NCBI RefSeq assembly: GCF_029227915.1
Contig: NC_079879.1
Location: 34,952,490 to 35,016,489, forward strand
DNA: 64,000 bases
Reading direction: 5' to 3'
Source of the DNA: Hydractinia symbiolongicarpus
Taxonomy: Eukaryota > Cnidaria > Hydrozoa > Anthoathecata > Hydractiniidae
Notes under the pieces: generated by a model
What the model was told of the DNA's origin: nothing
Seen by the model: only the letters and a program-made list of their open reading frames with translations
Databases searched by the model: none
Translations under genes and position numbers: made by a program
In this document: positions 56,801 to 64,000 of the stretch, piece after piece
Position numbering within the stretch: the first letter of the stretch is position 1
How the letters are laid out: every line of letters starts with the position of its first letter

Positions 56801-59800
56801 TGCAATCTGGTGTAAAACAGTTTATTTTGACCATATAGTAAGTTTATACTGCGGATAATTTGTGCCTCCCACTGGACCAGAAAAACTCTGTATCAAGCAG
56901 ATCAAATTAACAACATAATAAAATAAAAAAATAAATAAAATAAAAATAAAATAAAAGTTAGAGTACGCTTCTTCAAAGAAATTCATTATTCTTCCTCGTA
57001 CTTTTTATTAAGTGCCTTAGTCTGACCCTCCACATTGTCATCTAATTTTATGACATAATTGCATGCACTATTTCACTATTGTACTGTATAGAGTTAAAAT
57101 CTTTGCTTAATACACAACGGGACTGGATTTTATTACCAAATAAAACCATTTTTTAGTTGTCACGCACAAGGTGTTGGTCGAGATCCGTTACGCTACAAGG
57201 ACTTTCAGATAGTTTCCTTACAAAAAGATTTATGTTTTGAGTTGGTTCCGGGCACCATTGCACATGAGTTGTTCCATATATTGGGATTTACACATGAAAT
57301 AAAGCGACCGGACCGTGACGTATACGTGAACATTATGTGGGAGAATATAAAAGACGTGAATAAAAATGAAAGTAATTGTACAATTTACTATCTAAATATT
57401 GTTACTTACTTCGTTATAGTGAACTGTTACGTTAGCCATATAAAACTCTTGTTAAAGAAATATCTGTAGTTAATTTTGTTTTATATGACTGTTTTACTGC
57501 TATGACGGGAATGTGACTGAATGTTAGCAGTGTTTCAAATAAAATACACAACAATGGATAAAATTCAAGCCTTTTCCAAAGTTCATTAATTTCACTAATT
57601 ATAAAAAATACTTATTTAAATACTTGTTAAAAAATACTATTTCTACCAATATAATGTCAAGGTTATATGTTACAAACTCCATTCTGCTTTTCCAATTGAC
57701 AAAGCCACTTCTCTTAAAGTATAAAACATTCTTCAGAAAACAAATAACTCGTAGTGGTAAACAAAACACTATCTTTTCTATTGTTGTAGTGAATGCAAAA
57801 TAAAAAACCTTTCCTTCTCGATGTTTAAAGCAAATAACCCTGACCGAGACTTCGCATACCCATATTGCCTAAAATGTCTGCACAATCACTTTTTTAATTC
57901 TAAAAAGATCGACTAGCGGCTAGGAAGTGAAAAAAAATTGCATCTCGAGAAAATTAATTCTCAAAAGGCACAATAAGCGGAAAAAGAGATGGCGTGGATT
58001 GTTATTGTTCGAACGTTTTATTCACTATCTTTCGTCATTGACAGATGACAACCAAGTTTCATTAACCGTGTTTATTTTAGAACAATATGAACGTTCATCG
58101 CAGGATAGCGTTGAATTTTTTGATGCTCCATATGATTACAACTCTATTATGCATTATAAATGGTATTATGGTACAATCAGAAGTGACAAACCGACGATTG
58201 TTCCAACTTCGTTTGACCTGCCATACACACAGATCGGACATTTGGATAAACCTACAGAAATGGATTATCGCAAGTTAAATCTCTTATATGACTGCAGTAT
58301 GTATCTTTTTTTTCCACCATTAGAAGTGATAGCATTACTATACAAAAATATTGTAAACTAAAGCCGATCTAACACGAACAAATTTTATATGACATAAATT
58401 ATATGATCATAGAAACTTGATCGAATAATATGTCATTTACAAGTAATTTTTACGTCCTTTCTTCACTTCTGAACGCCTTTCCGGGATTAGAGTTCCATAA
58501 AGACCGAGTTGTGGCCCAATAACCCAATACTTTCTTCTTCTTGACTTTTTTTTGAAGACAATTACAATTATTACAGTAGCTGTGGCAGGTTCCTCGTCGT
58601 TCATTTTTATGAAGAAAAAGAAGTAAAAGTATAATTTAATGCACAATATATGATCCCAAAAGCTATGGAAGATGGAGAATTTTGGAGAGGGAGAGTTAAT
58701 ATGGTCCGGGAAACCCGCCCGATCCGATCATAATGATGATATGATCGTGTAACAACAGTGCATATGATTAGAAGACCAGATGGTTTATATGAACATATAT
58801 CGTTAAAATTTGATCATATAAAAGCAGCTTAAGTCAAATGCGTTAACGTGTGAAATGAGAAATTTTTATCCGAATAAATTTACCAGTTCTCGATATTCAA
58901 AAGCAACGAGACATTGAAAGTGACTTATTTAATAAAAAAAATTAGTTATTTTAGAAATGATAAAGATAAAACACCGTTAATGTCAAATTCAAATGAAGTA
59001 TAACGTCTTTTATGTTCTCGTTGTTCCGTTGATTACATCGGTAAAACAAATCGGAACCTACATGAACATTATTTCCAACATGCGACAACAATAGTAGTGT
59101 AATTTTAATCATTTAAATTCTTGTCGTAAATTTAATGACATTTAATGACATTATGATTTACTTGAACTTGATAAAGCTGAAGAAAAGATATAGGATGTTA
59201 ACTGTGTTACAAATAATATTTCAGTTACTAGCTGATAAATGGAACATTCTATTACTAAAGGAAGTAAAGTTTTTCTTAAAAAACAGACTAGACGCCTCCA
59301 CAAAACTTTTCTTATTTTCTTGTCACTAACTTGTCATTCTATTACTCCATAGTACTTCATAGACTATGGTTACTTTTACTGTCTTTTTAAGCAAACCTTG
59401 TTATTAGATTTTTAGTTGCCTGAGAGATGTATACGTTGCTGGAAATATAGCTTTTTAAGAACTTTCATTTCACCTCGTTGCTTTTCAACAAGAGGTATAT
59501 CTCGTTGCTTTATGAATATCAAGTACGAATAAATTTATTTGGATTAAATATTTTGCTATCCTGGTCATAATTATCAGTAGGTTATGGTTAAAATGAAATC
59601 AAAATTAAAACGTGGAAGTTACTTGATAAAAGAAACACTCAAATTTTTTATAATTGTACTATTATGTGCCATATCGACTCTAAATGGTAAATATCGTATA
59701 CCTTACAGGAAACAACGACAATCCAGTGAGCTCCTGGTCAAAATGGGGTCCATGTCTTGCATGCCCTGATCAACGTTTCAGAAGATTTCGTCAACAGTTT

Positions 59801-61922
59801 TGTTCACATGAAGATATCAGTAAATGCTGGCCAGACGTTCAGAAACGGGTGAAAACCGAGTCAGAAGATTGTGATGTAACGCTTTCTAGGGGTGGTAAGC
59901 TATTAATTATACTTTATACATAAAAAAGTAAGTAAGCTCATTTTACCTAATTTTCTTTTGCTAGAGAAAATTTACCATTTATATCTCTTTATATTTCAGG
60001 ACTTCCAAGAACCAAAATAGGATCGTGGAACAAATGGACAACCTGGTCTATTTGCGACGCATCTCCCGGAGTAATTTTTGAATCACAACACAGAAGACGC
60101 GATTGTCCGGACAAACTAAAGTGTTGGGGCTCTAATACCCAATCAAGACCATGCAGAAACGATGGAACAGTTCGAGGTCGGCGTCGTTTTTATATATACA
60201 CTGCTCGTTAAACCTGTTGAAAAATTCACTTAGGCAAACGGAATGACAATGGGAAAAATCTGTCACATAAGTTTTAATGATGCCAGTAAATATTACAGTA
60301 TGTTGCGCACTGCCTTCACCAAAAAAATGAATCTGAAATTGTCAAAAAAGTTCGTTTGTAATTACTAATTCAACAAAATATTTCTTAAAATCTAAAAAAA
60401 ATATCAAATGTTAAATCGCATTAAATCCTCACATAAAATAAAAAAGAACAGGTTGCAAGATGTAAAATTTAGTTGACAGAAAGTTGCTACGCCAGTCACA
60501 ACATTGACACTCACAACATTGACACTCACAACATTGACACTCACAACATTGATACTCACAACATTGACACTTACAACATTGACACTCACAACATTGACAC
60601 TCAAAACATTGACACTCACAACATTGACACTCACAACAACAAAACCAGCAGTAACAACACCGACAGTTATAACACAAATAATAAAAACGTCAGAAATAAC
60701 ACATTTCCAATTGATACATCCTTTAAGTGATTATGTTGAAAACTCAGTATTTTAAACTCGAATGTCAAAAGGAGGCCTGCAGGAGTTACCAAAAATCAAC
60801 AAAAATAAGTTCTTCAAGCATTTTAAATATCGTTTTCCCCTAAAAGTTTATGCAAAAATACCAAGAAGCCATAGTTTGAAAACATCACATTTAAGTCTAG
60901 AAAATTAAGTCATTTTGGTTGCATACCATCCTCTCCAACAAAAATTTATACAAAATGTAAAAATCAACCGTTCAACAACACAAAAATTATTCGTTTTTGG
61001 TATGATGATCCATACTGTTCTTTCCCAAACATTTTGAACCGAAATATTAAAAATGAGGTGAGCAAGGACTAAATTTCAAATCAATAAAGACCTTTATTTG
61101 AACTCCTTTCTTTTAAAATTTTACACAAAATGCAAGACAAAACAGTTTCTGAGCAACAAATCCCAAGCAACATAAGTCAGTTCATTCAGCATGTTGTACA
61201 TTGTATTTGCCCTTAAAATTTTACACTAAAGTAACTCACTTCAGTACATTGCATGCAATCCTCGCTCATAAAATTTTATGCAAAATATAAAAAATACAAC
61301 TTGAAAGACGTAAACTCTTATTGCAAACAATTTTTTAACAAATATTAATTTTCGCAAAACTAAATGAACTTTTTCAAACCGCATTATTTTATGCCCATGA
61401 CAATTGTCACTATAAAGTACAGAAATGACTATTTCACTAGATATAAATTTAAGGTGTTCCATACTCTGGTTTCAACTTCAACTTCAACTGAAATTTTTCT
61501 ACTTTAACTTTTAATGTTTTTGATATGTTTTTTTGATTCACTCTACTTATCCACTTTGACTTTCCTTGCTTTTAATATTTGCACTTTTTTATCACTAAGA
61601 ATCATTTAATTTGTTTAACATTCGAGAATAAGACATTTTATCCGCTTCTTTAGTTCGCCTTTTATCGAGACCTTTATCGAGAATTTGTTATTCAAAAATC
61701 TCGAAAAACCCGTGTACTCAGGTGGTAGTAGAAATTCAAACACAAACAGAAATTTTTTTTATAAAGATATATATTTTACAGGTCCCGAAGATTGTACATT
61801 TGAACAGGGCATTTGCAAATTCGAAGACGAAAGCACCAGTAAGAAATACTTTTGGAACAGCAAAATTGGTAGAGGTGAGGTTCTAAGAGACGGACCTCTA
61901 TTTGATCATACAACTATGGGAG
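53700..61922 (+). CDS. Astacin metalloprotease with TSP1 repeats and MAM domain (multi-exon, 5' and 3' ends missing)
   Basis: Eight exons whose splice phases all fit: 53700-53826, 54882-55037, 57157-57371, 58081-58296, 59709-59894, 60000-60176, 60480-60650 (less certain) and 61782-61922. They encode the end of the propeptide region, a complete astacin catalytic core ([12 protein letters not shown] zinc site, SIMHY Met-turn, four conserved Cys), two TSP1 repeats, a His/Asn/Thr low-complexity linker and the N-terminal half of a MAM domain. The product would be a secreted or membrane-attached zinc endopeptidase acting on extracellular matrix or precursor proteins, as known for astacins. From the TSP1 exons on, every exon is phase 1-1, the pattern of exon-shuffled extracellular modules. 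The signal peptide, propeptide switch and second MAM half are not seen. Introns carry LINE and GIY-YIG relics and a dispersed repeat. The gene may be functional; I see no stops in the core exons. Confidence 0.85.
54275..54640 (+). pseudogene. LINE reverse transcriptase fragment in the first astacin intron
   Basis: The plus-strand frames read [21 protein letters not shown], then (shifted) [20 protein letters not shown], and later [12 protein letters not shown]. These correspond to the AFDTVNH...LL.KL..YGI...W..SYL and GVPQGSILGPLLF blocks of non-LTR reverse transcriptases. Stops and frameshifts make it dead. Confidence 0.75.
54882..55037 (+). CDS. Astacin gene exon: helix with first conserved Cys
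   Basis: Acceptor CACAG at 54877-54881, donor GG|GTACGT at 55038. Encodes [19 protein letters not shown], matching the I..AM..i...tCi.F segment of astacins. The Cys should pair with the last Cys of the domain. The entry base completes the codon split at 53826, and the exit leaves two bases that join the next exon to make Gly. Confidence 0.85.
56270..56770. repeat. Inverted copy of the 17165-17880 repeat, in an astacin intron
   Basis: Reverse complemented blocks shared with 17165-17880 include AAGCTTTTGATGACGTCA, CTCCTTTTGTGACGTAC, GTGTGGCAAGTTTGAT, ACGTGATCAATCCGA and AACTACCCCTAG. It lies inside the intron between exons 54882-55037 and 57157-57371. Non-coding. Confidence 0.75.
57157..57371 (+). 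CDS. Astacin gene exon: zinc-binding active site
   Basis: Acceptor TTTTTTAG at 57149-57156, donor AAA|GTAATT at 57372. Starts with CHAQGVGR, then [20 protein letters not shown] and [12 protein letters not shown]. This is the astacin signature HExxHxxGxxHExxRxDRD with all three zinc-ligand His, the catalytic Glu and the RxDRD motif intact. The usual HEQ is HEI here. Two Cys (CHAQ and DLCFE) match the internal disulfide. Confidence 0.93.
58081..58296 (+). CDS. Astacin gene exon: Met-turn and end of catalytic domain
   Basis: Acceptor TTTATTTTAG at 58071-58080, donor GCA|GTATGT at 58297. Encodes [17 protein letters not shown] with the SxMHY Met-turn (Met plus the zinc-proximal Tyr), then [21 protein letters not shown], the end of the astacin domain with the fourth conserved Cys. 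The exon leaves one base, so all following exons are phase 1. Confidence 0.92.
59010..59330 (+). pseudogene. GIY-YIG endonuclease-like retroelement fragment (Penelope-like?)
   Basis: At 59013-59090 the frame reads [20 protein letters not shown], close to the C..C...YIGKT.R.L..R..EH start of the GIY-YIG domains found at the end of Penelope-like elements. Decayed remnants of the rest ([10 protein letters not shown], later a Leu-rich end) follow, with stops and shifts. It lies in the intron between the astacin and first TSP1 exons. A different GIY-YIG-bearing element is possible. Confidence 0.55.
59709..59894 (+). CDS. Astacin gene exon: TSP1 repeat 1
   Basis: Acceptor CCTTACAG at 59701-59708, donor GTG|GTAAGC at 59895; symmetric phase 1-1, 62 codons. 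Begins [17 protein letters not shown], with the WSxWxxC core of a thrombospondin type 1 repeat, and carries an Arg-rich [10 protein letters not shown] strand and six Cys in total. TSP1 repeats bind matrix components and are typical adjuncts of secreted proteases. Confidence 0.9.
60000..60176 (+). CDS. Astacin gene exon: TSP1 repeat 2
   Basis: Acceptor TATTTCAG ending at 59999, donor GAG|GTCGGC at 60177; phase 1-1. Encodes [18 protein letters not shown], then [14 protein letters not shown] and RPCRNDG, a divergent TSP1 repeat with the tryptophan ladder kept. The donor is non-optimal (GTCGGC), but without it the frame hits a stop at 60209-60211. Confidence 0.85.
60480..60650 (+). CDS. Putative linker exon made of a 15 bp minisatellite
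   Basis: Acceptor TTGACAG ending at 60479 and donor GCA|GTAACA at 60651 give a 57-codon exon that is phase 1-1 like its neighbours. It consists mainly of nine copies of CACAACATTGACACT (HNIDT). A second forward frame (Thr/Leu, TTLTL) is also open but does not fit the phases at both ends. A low-complexity Thr/Asn/His linker between TSP1 and MAM is plausible. It may equally be an intronic minisatellite. Confidence 0.4.
60497..60640. repeat. 15 bp minisatellite, nine copies
   Basis: CACAACATTGACACT in near-perfect tandem copies with only a few single-base variants (GATACT, CACTTA, CTCAAA). Two forward frames and two reverse frames are open throughout because the unit is a multiple of three. Confidence 0.95.
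60651..61781. other. Intron between the linker candidate and the MAM exon
   Basis: AT-rich, no exon recognised. Repeated short blocks of the form CATTTTAAATATCGTTTTCCCCTAAAAGTTTATGCAAAA appear about every 100-130 bp between 60820 and 61290 (for example AAAATTTTACACAAAATGCAA at 61115, AAAATTTTATGCAAAATATAA at 61269), which suggests a weak tandem repeat. Confidence 0.4.
61782..61922 (+). CDS. Astacin gene exon: N-terminal half of MAM domain
   Basis: Acceptor ATTTTACAG ending at 61781, donor GAG|GTAAGA at 61923; phase 1-1. Encodes [17 protein letters not shown], then [20 protein letters not shown], matching MAM (C.FE.g.C.f...W.......GP..DHTT). The next exon should start with a SGWFM-like block. 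It is not found before 64000, although the exon at 4009-4292 has just that content and phase. Confidence 0.9.
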
Positions 61923-62832
61923 GTAAGATATAACATTGATAAAAACCGCCATAGAAACACACAAAAAAATTAAAATAGACTTACAAACTTAAGTGAGTTT
62001 TAAAGATACGGCAAATGCACAATTTATTTCATAAATATTTTCAGAACAAGGACTCTTCTTCTCTTATAATGCTATAATATATTCTGTTTCTCACGCAATT
62101 TGTAATTAAAGAAGGGACGGCTCCTTACATTATAACGAAAAGTTGCCAATAAAAGCTCGGGTACTGCTTAATCATTTCGCGACGTGAATCGTCATACGGA
62201 CTATAGAACATATCCCTAAATGTCATAGCACGGGTCGCACTAATTTTGACCTTATTTTGCCGTTTGAACGTAAAACAGCTATGACAGCTTCAAATTATGA
62301 GTTTGTAATTTCCTAATTACGTGCAGAAAAGCGATGGTAAATAGCGTGTTCTAATAATTTACAAAATCGCGGAGCAAAAGCAAAATTGAAATAACATAAA
62401 AAACATTTAGAAATTGTAATGAAATGATAGGATGTTATGTTAGTGGCAAAAGTTCATCAAAAGGAAAGCTCTAAAAACTGATTACATTTGTGCGGATTGT
62501 CCTTTCTCCACTAGTCTTCACCAATATAATGAGTTAGTGTTAATTGTTAATTGTTAATTTAACGCGATTTTGTTACCCGTGAAAGGCAACATGAATTTCT
62601 CCAAACGCAGCATGTGCGTTACATTATCAATACTAACCCCTATGCTCTTGTAATTCATTTTAAAAACTTTTTGTGTTTTGAAAGTCTGCTCCAAAAAGAT
62701 TGTTTAAGTTTAGTGATTAAAAGAAGATTACAAAATGGCTGCTGTTTTCTTTTACTTTATTAACCTATACAGAGATTGTGTTGAATTATTATCATCACTA
62801 AGCTTATTTCCAATATTTTAAATAGTAGTAAA
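61923..62832. other. Downstream intron or intergenic DNA
   Basis: AT-rich without recognisable exon. The expected second MAM half is absent on the plus strand. Confidence 0.4.
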
Positions 62833-62905
62833 TACGAACCACGACCCAAACATGGCATACATTTTACCTATACCTGACTTACTTCTATCTTAAAAAATGT
62901 TTTAG

Positions 62906-63111
62906 AGATAGGAAAATGTTCGTTCTGGGACAGACGACGACAACGTAAACAACAACAACGTAAACAACAACAACGTAAACAACAACAACAATTTCCGAAT
63001 TCCCCGAATCCGACAATTCCGGGAAATCCGATAAAATCCCACGCATGCGTAATAGCGACTAGCGGAAATAATGCTGACATCAACAAAAATAGAGATTGTG
63101 CAATTGAGTAG
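62906..63111 (+). other. Gln/Arg-rich open frame with CAACAACAACGTAAA minisatellite
   Basis: After an acceptor-like TTTTAG (ends 62905) the frame reads EIGKCSFWDRRR, a Gln/Arg-rich repeat from three to four 15 bp CAACAACAACGTAAA units, a Pro/Asn stretch and ...NRDCAIE, then TAG at 63109. The phase would accept the MAM exon at 61922, but the product is not MAM-like. The same frame is open again from 63112 to 63426, so a single TAG separates two halves of a ~170-codon frame. It could be an alternative last exon of the astacin gene or the start of the CpG-rich insert. Confidence 0.3.
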
Positions 63112-63129
63112 GGGGAAGTCCCTTATTCG

Positions 63130-63429
63130 ATGACCGTGCGTGAATTTGGGGTAAGCGACAGCGAGAGCGAGTGGAGGAACCAGACCTTGTTCAGTAGCTG
63201 TCAAGCTATTTGTAAAGACTATCCCAGCAGCGGGTCTAGTTATTTCGATGAAGATTCATGGAGTCGATGGATTCTCGAAAAATCCCAAGGTCTCACGCGT
63301 ATAGGTATAGAGAAGCTTTCCCAAAGCGTAAGATTTTACGCTTATCTCATACTTACAGCCAGGCTAACGCGAGGTCCAACATCATCGGCAATCAAGGTAG
63401 TTCTATCGATGCGCAGCGCCTCTACTTGA
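63130..63429 (+). CDS. Hypothetical protein at the start of the CpG-rich segment
   Basis: A 99-residue ORF beginning MTVREFGVSDSESEW, acidic and Ser-rich, with no recognised domain. Base composition is clearly less AT-rich and richer in CpG than anything to the left. It overlaps the next ORF in another frame (63258-63791), so one of the two is a shadow from about 63300 onward, or a frameshift joins them. Function unknown. Confidence 0.35.
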   Translation: MTVREFGVSDSESEWRNQTLFSSCQAICKDYPSSGSSYFDEDSWSRWILEKSQGLTRIGIEKLSQSVRFYAYLILTARLTRGPTSSAIKVVLSMRSAST

Positions 63430-63791
63430 CGACTTTAGAGAATTTGTTCCTCCGACCCAGTGACACGGGTGAGGAAATAAGGCGATTCCAAAATGTGCTC
63501 AAGTATGCACGTAGCAAGGTCGATATCTCGGTGGCGCATGGAGTACACATAATACCCAGCAACATGAGCCTTCATATCAAGAGTGTCATGAATTTTACGA
63601 ACAAGATACTCATCAGTAAGGAGTACTTCTCGATTGGTGTTAACCCCACGATGTTGCCAAGCCGATATCCGGCATGCCATGCCGCCCCCCTCAAGGCAAG
63701 AAATAAAGGGGGAGGGTGGCACCCTCCCCCGATCAGAGTCGCACACTGCGCCGGGAGTAGATGCAAGTCAGCACGAGGATACCAAGGCTAG
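63258..63791 (+). CDS. Hypothetical protein, 177 residues, CpG-rich segment
   Basis: The longest open frame in the last kilobase. Its middle part (LYLTTLENLFLRPSDTGEEI ... SNMSLHIKSVMNFTNKILIS) looks protein-like: mixed helix/strand composition without low complexity. The end after the GGGGGAGGGT hairpin (63708-63730) is Gly/Pro/Arg-rich and probably not real. A shift to the frame of 63634-63846 there would add a hydrophobic C-terminus. No family recognised. Confidence 0.4.
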   Translation: MESMDSRKIPRSHAYRYREAFPKRKILRLSHTYSQANARSNIIGNQGSSIDAQRLYLTTLENLFLRPSDTGEEIRRFQNVLKYARSKVDISVAHGVHIIPSNMSLHIKSVMNFTNKILISKEYFSIGVNPTMLPSRYPACHAAPLKARNKGGGWHPPPIRVAHCAGSRCKSARGYQG

Positions 63792-63846
63792 CGTTATCAC
63801 GTTGGGAGTAGGACTGATACTCGTATACATCTGGATGAAGAAATAG
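63634..63846 (+). CDS. Small protein with C-terminal membrane segment (or the shifted end of the previous ORF)
   Basis: 70 residues from an ATG at 63634. The first ~45 residues overlap the other ORF, and the last part reads ASVITLGVGLILVYIWMKK, a clear single membrane-spanning helix with a positive end. Stop TAG at 63844-63846, immediately followed by a hairpin and a convergent gene. Composition suggests a short tail-anchored or virion-type membrane protein; the function is unknown. Confidence 0.45.
   Translation: MVLTPRCCQADIRHAMPPPSRQEIKGEGGTLPRSESHTAPGVDASQHEDTKASVITLGVGLILVYIWMKK
63708..63730. repeat. Perfect 10 bp GC-rich hairpin
   Basis: GGGGGAGGGT (63708-63717), GGC loop, ACCCTCCCCC (63721-63730). 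It is exceptionally GC-rich for this window and lies where the open reading frame seems to change. Confidence 0.85.
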
Positions 63847-63874
63847 GTCTAATGTGTTTATCAACATATTAGAC
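63847..63874. terminator. 12 bp hairpin between two convergent stop codons (putative bidirectional terminator)
   Basis: GTCTAATGTGTT, loop TATC, AACATATTAGAC: 12 pairs with one G-U. It begins at the base after the plus-strand stop (63846) and ends 3 bp before the minus-strand stop (63878-63880). Compact palindromes at convergent gene ends act as transcription end signals in several large DNA viruses and virus-like elements (general knowledge); its role here is inferred. Confidence 0.6.
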
Positions 63875-63877
63875 ACT

Positions 63878-64000
63878 CTACGATCTCTTACCACCCTTAC
63901 TCTTCCTGTTACCTACATACTCAACAATAATACCCACAGCAGCAGCCAAGGCCATGTACAAGTGCTTTGCCGCGAATTCAACAACTCTCGCTGCAACTCT
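63878..64000 (-). CDS. Small membrane protein, C-terminal part (continues beyond window)
   Basis: The minus-strand frame is open from the window edge to TAG at 63878-63880. The last 40 residues contain LYMALAAAVGIIVEYVGN, a membrane helix, then the basic tail RKSKGGKRS. Short hydrophobic protein with a basic end; no family assigned. It converges on the plus-strand ORF across a 31 bp spacer filled by a hairpin, which suggests a compact, intron-less gene layout unlike the rest of the window. Confidence 0.55.
   Translation of the reverse strand, partial: RVAARVVEFAAKHLYMALAAAVGIIVEYVGNRKSKGGKRS

Noticed and set aside
60404-60677. Minus-strand ORFs rich in Cys (CECQC repeats) or Val (VSVNV repeats)
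   Set aside because: Shadows of the 15 bp minisatellite; the flanking exon evidence is on the plus strand.
62902-63204. Minus-strand 100-codon ORF with Leu/Phe repeats
   Set aside because: Shadow of the CAACAACAACGTAAA minisatellite on the opposite strand.

Overview
This window is eukaryotic nuclear DNA, most likely from a cnidarian and perhaps a hydrozoan. The reasons are strong AT-richness, genes split by GT-AG introns, a secreted astacin/TSP1/MAM gene of the kind common in cnidarians, and relics of BEL/Pao, DIRS, LINE and GIY-YIG retroelements, DNA transposons and tRNA-derived SINEs. The taxonomic call is an inference. I see no prokaryotic operons, rRNA genes or CRISPR arrays, and no convincing functional tRNA.

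Left part (1-25.7 kb). Position 1-2165 is the end of a repetitive-family gene with a PIN/FEN-like block. It has a visible 3' intron but seems to have lost its middle part. A degenerate ~140 bp tandem repeat follows. An isolated exon at 4009-4292 encodes the second half of a MAM domain. Non-coding DNA follows with a 128 bp satellite (7.6-8.15 kb). On the minus strand, 12798-9861 holds two intact ORFs (167 and 792 codons), probably a transposase-like pair. Next come dispersed repeats and a 1.9 kb DNA transposon with ~63 bp inverted ends (20181-22083).

Middle (25.7-43.2 kb). A large direct tandem duplication has unit 1 at 25749-35262 and unit 2 at 35366-43203. The units differ by large indels. 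One is a 717 bp DNA transposon with 33 bp perfect inverted ends and a target duplication, and the other unit preserves its empty site. Polypurine tracts lie in both units.

43.7-53.7 kb is a retroelement graveyard: BEL/Pao, then DIRS, a tRNA-like sequence inside a long palindrome, a segment with hAT-like ends, and a SINE.

53.7-61.9 kb (plus strand) is the best gene in the window. Eight phase-compatible exons encode an astacin metalloprotease, two TSP1 repeats, a low-complexity linker (less certain) and the first half of a MAM domain. The second MAM half is not visible downstream. The MAM exon at 4009 has the complementary half and a fitting phase, which suggests a tandem paralogue.

62.8-64.0 kb changes character: richer in CpG, packed with ORFs, a plus-strand ORF ending in a membrane segment facing a minus-strand membrane protein, and a 12 bp hairpin exactly between their stop codons. 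This looks like the edge of a compact inserted element (virus-like or Polinton-like is a guess; no hallmark gene is visible).
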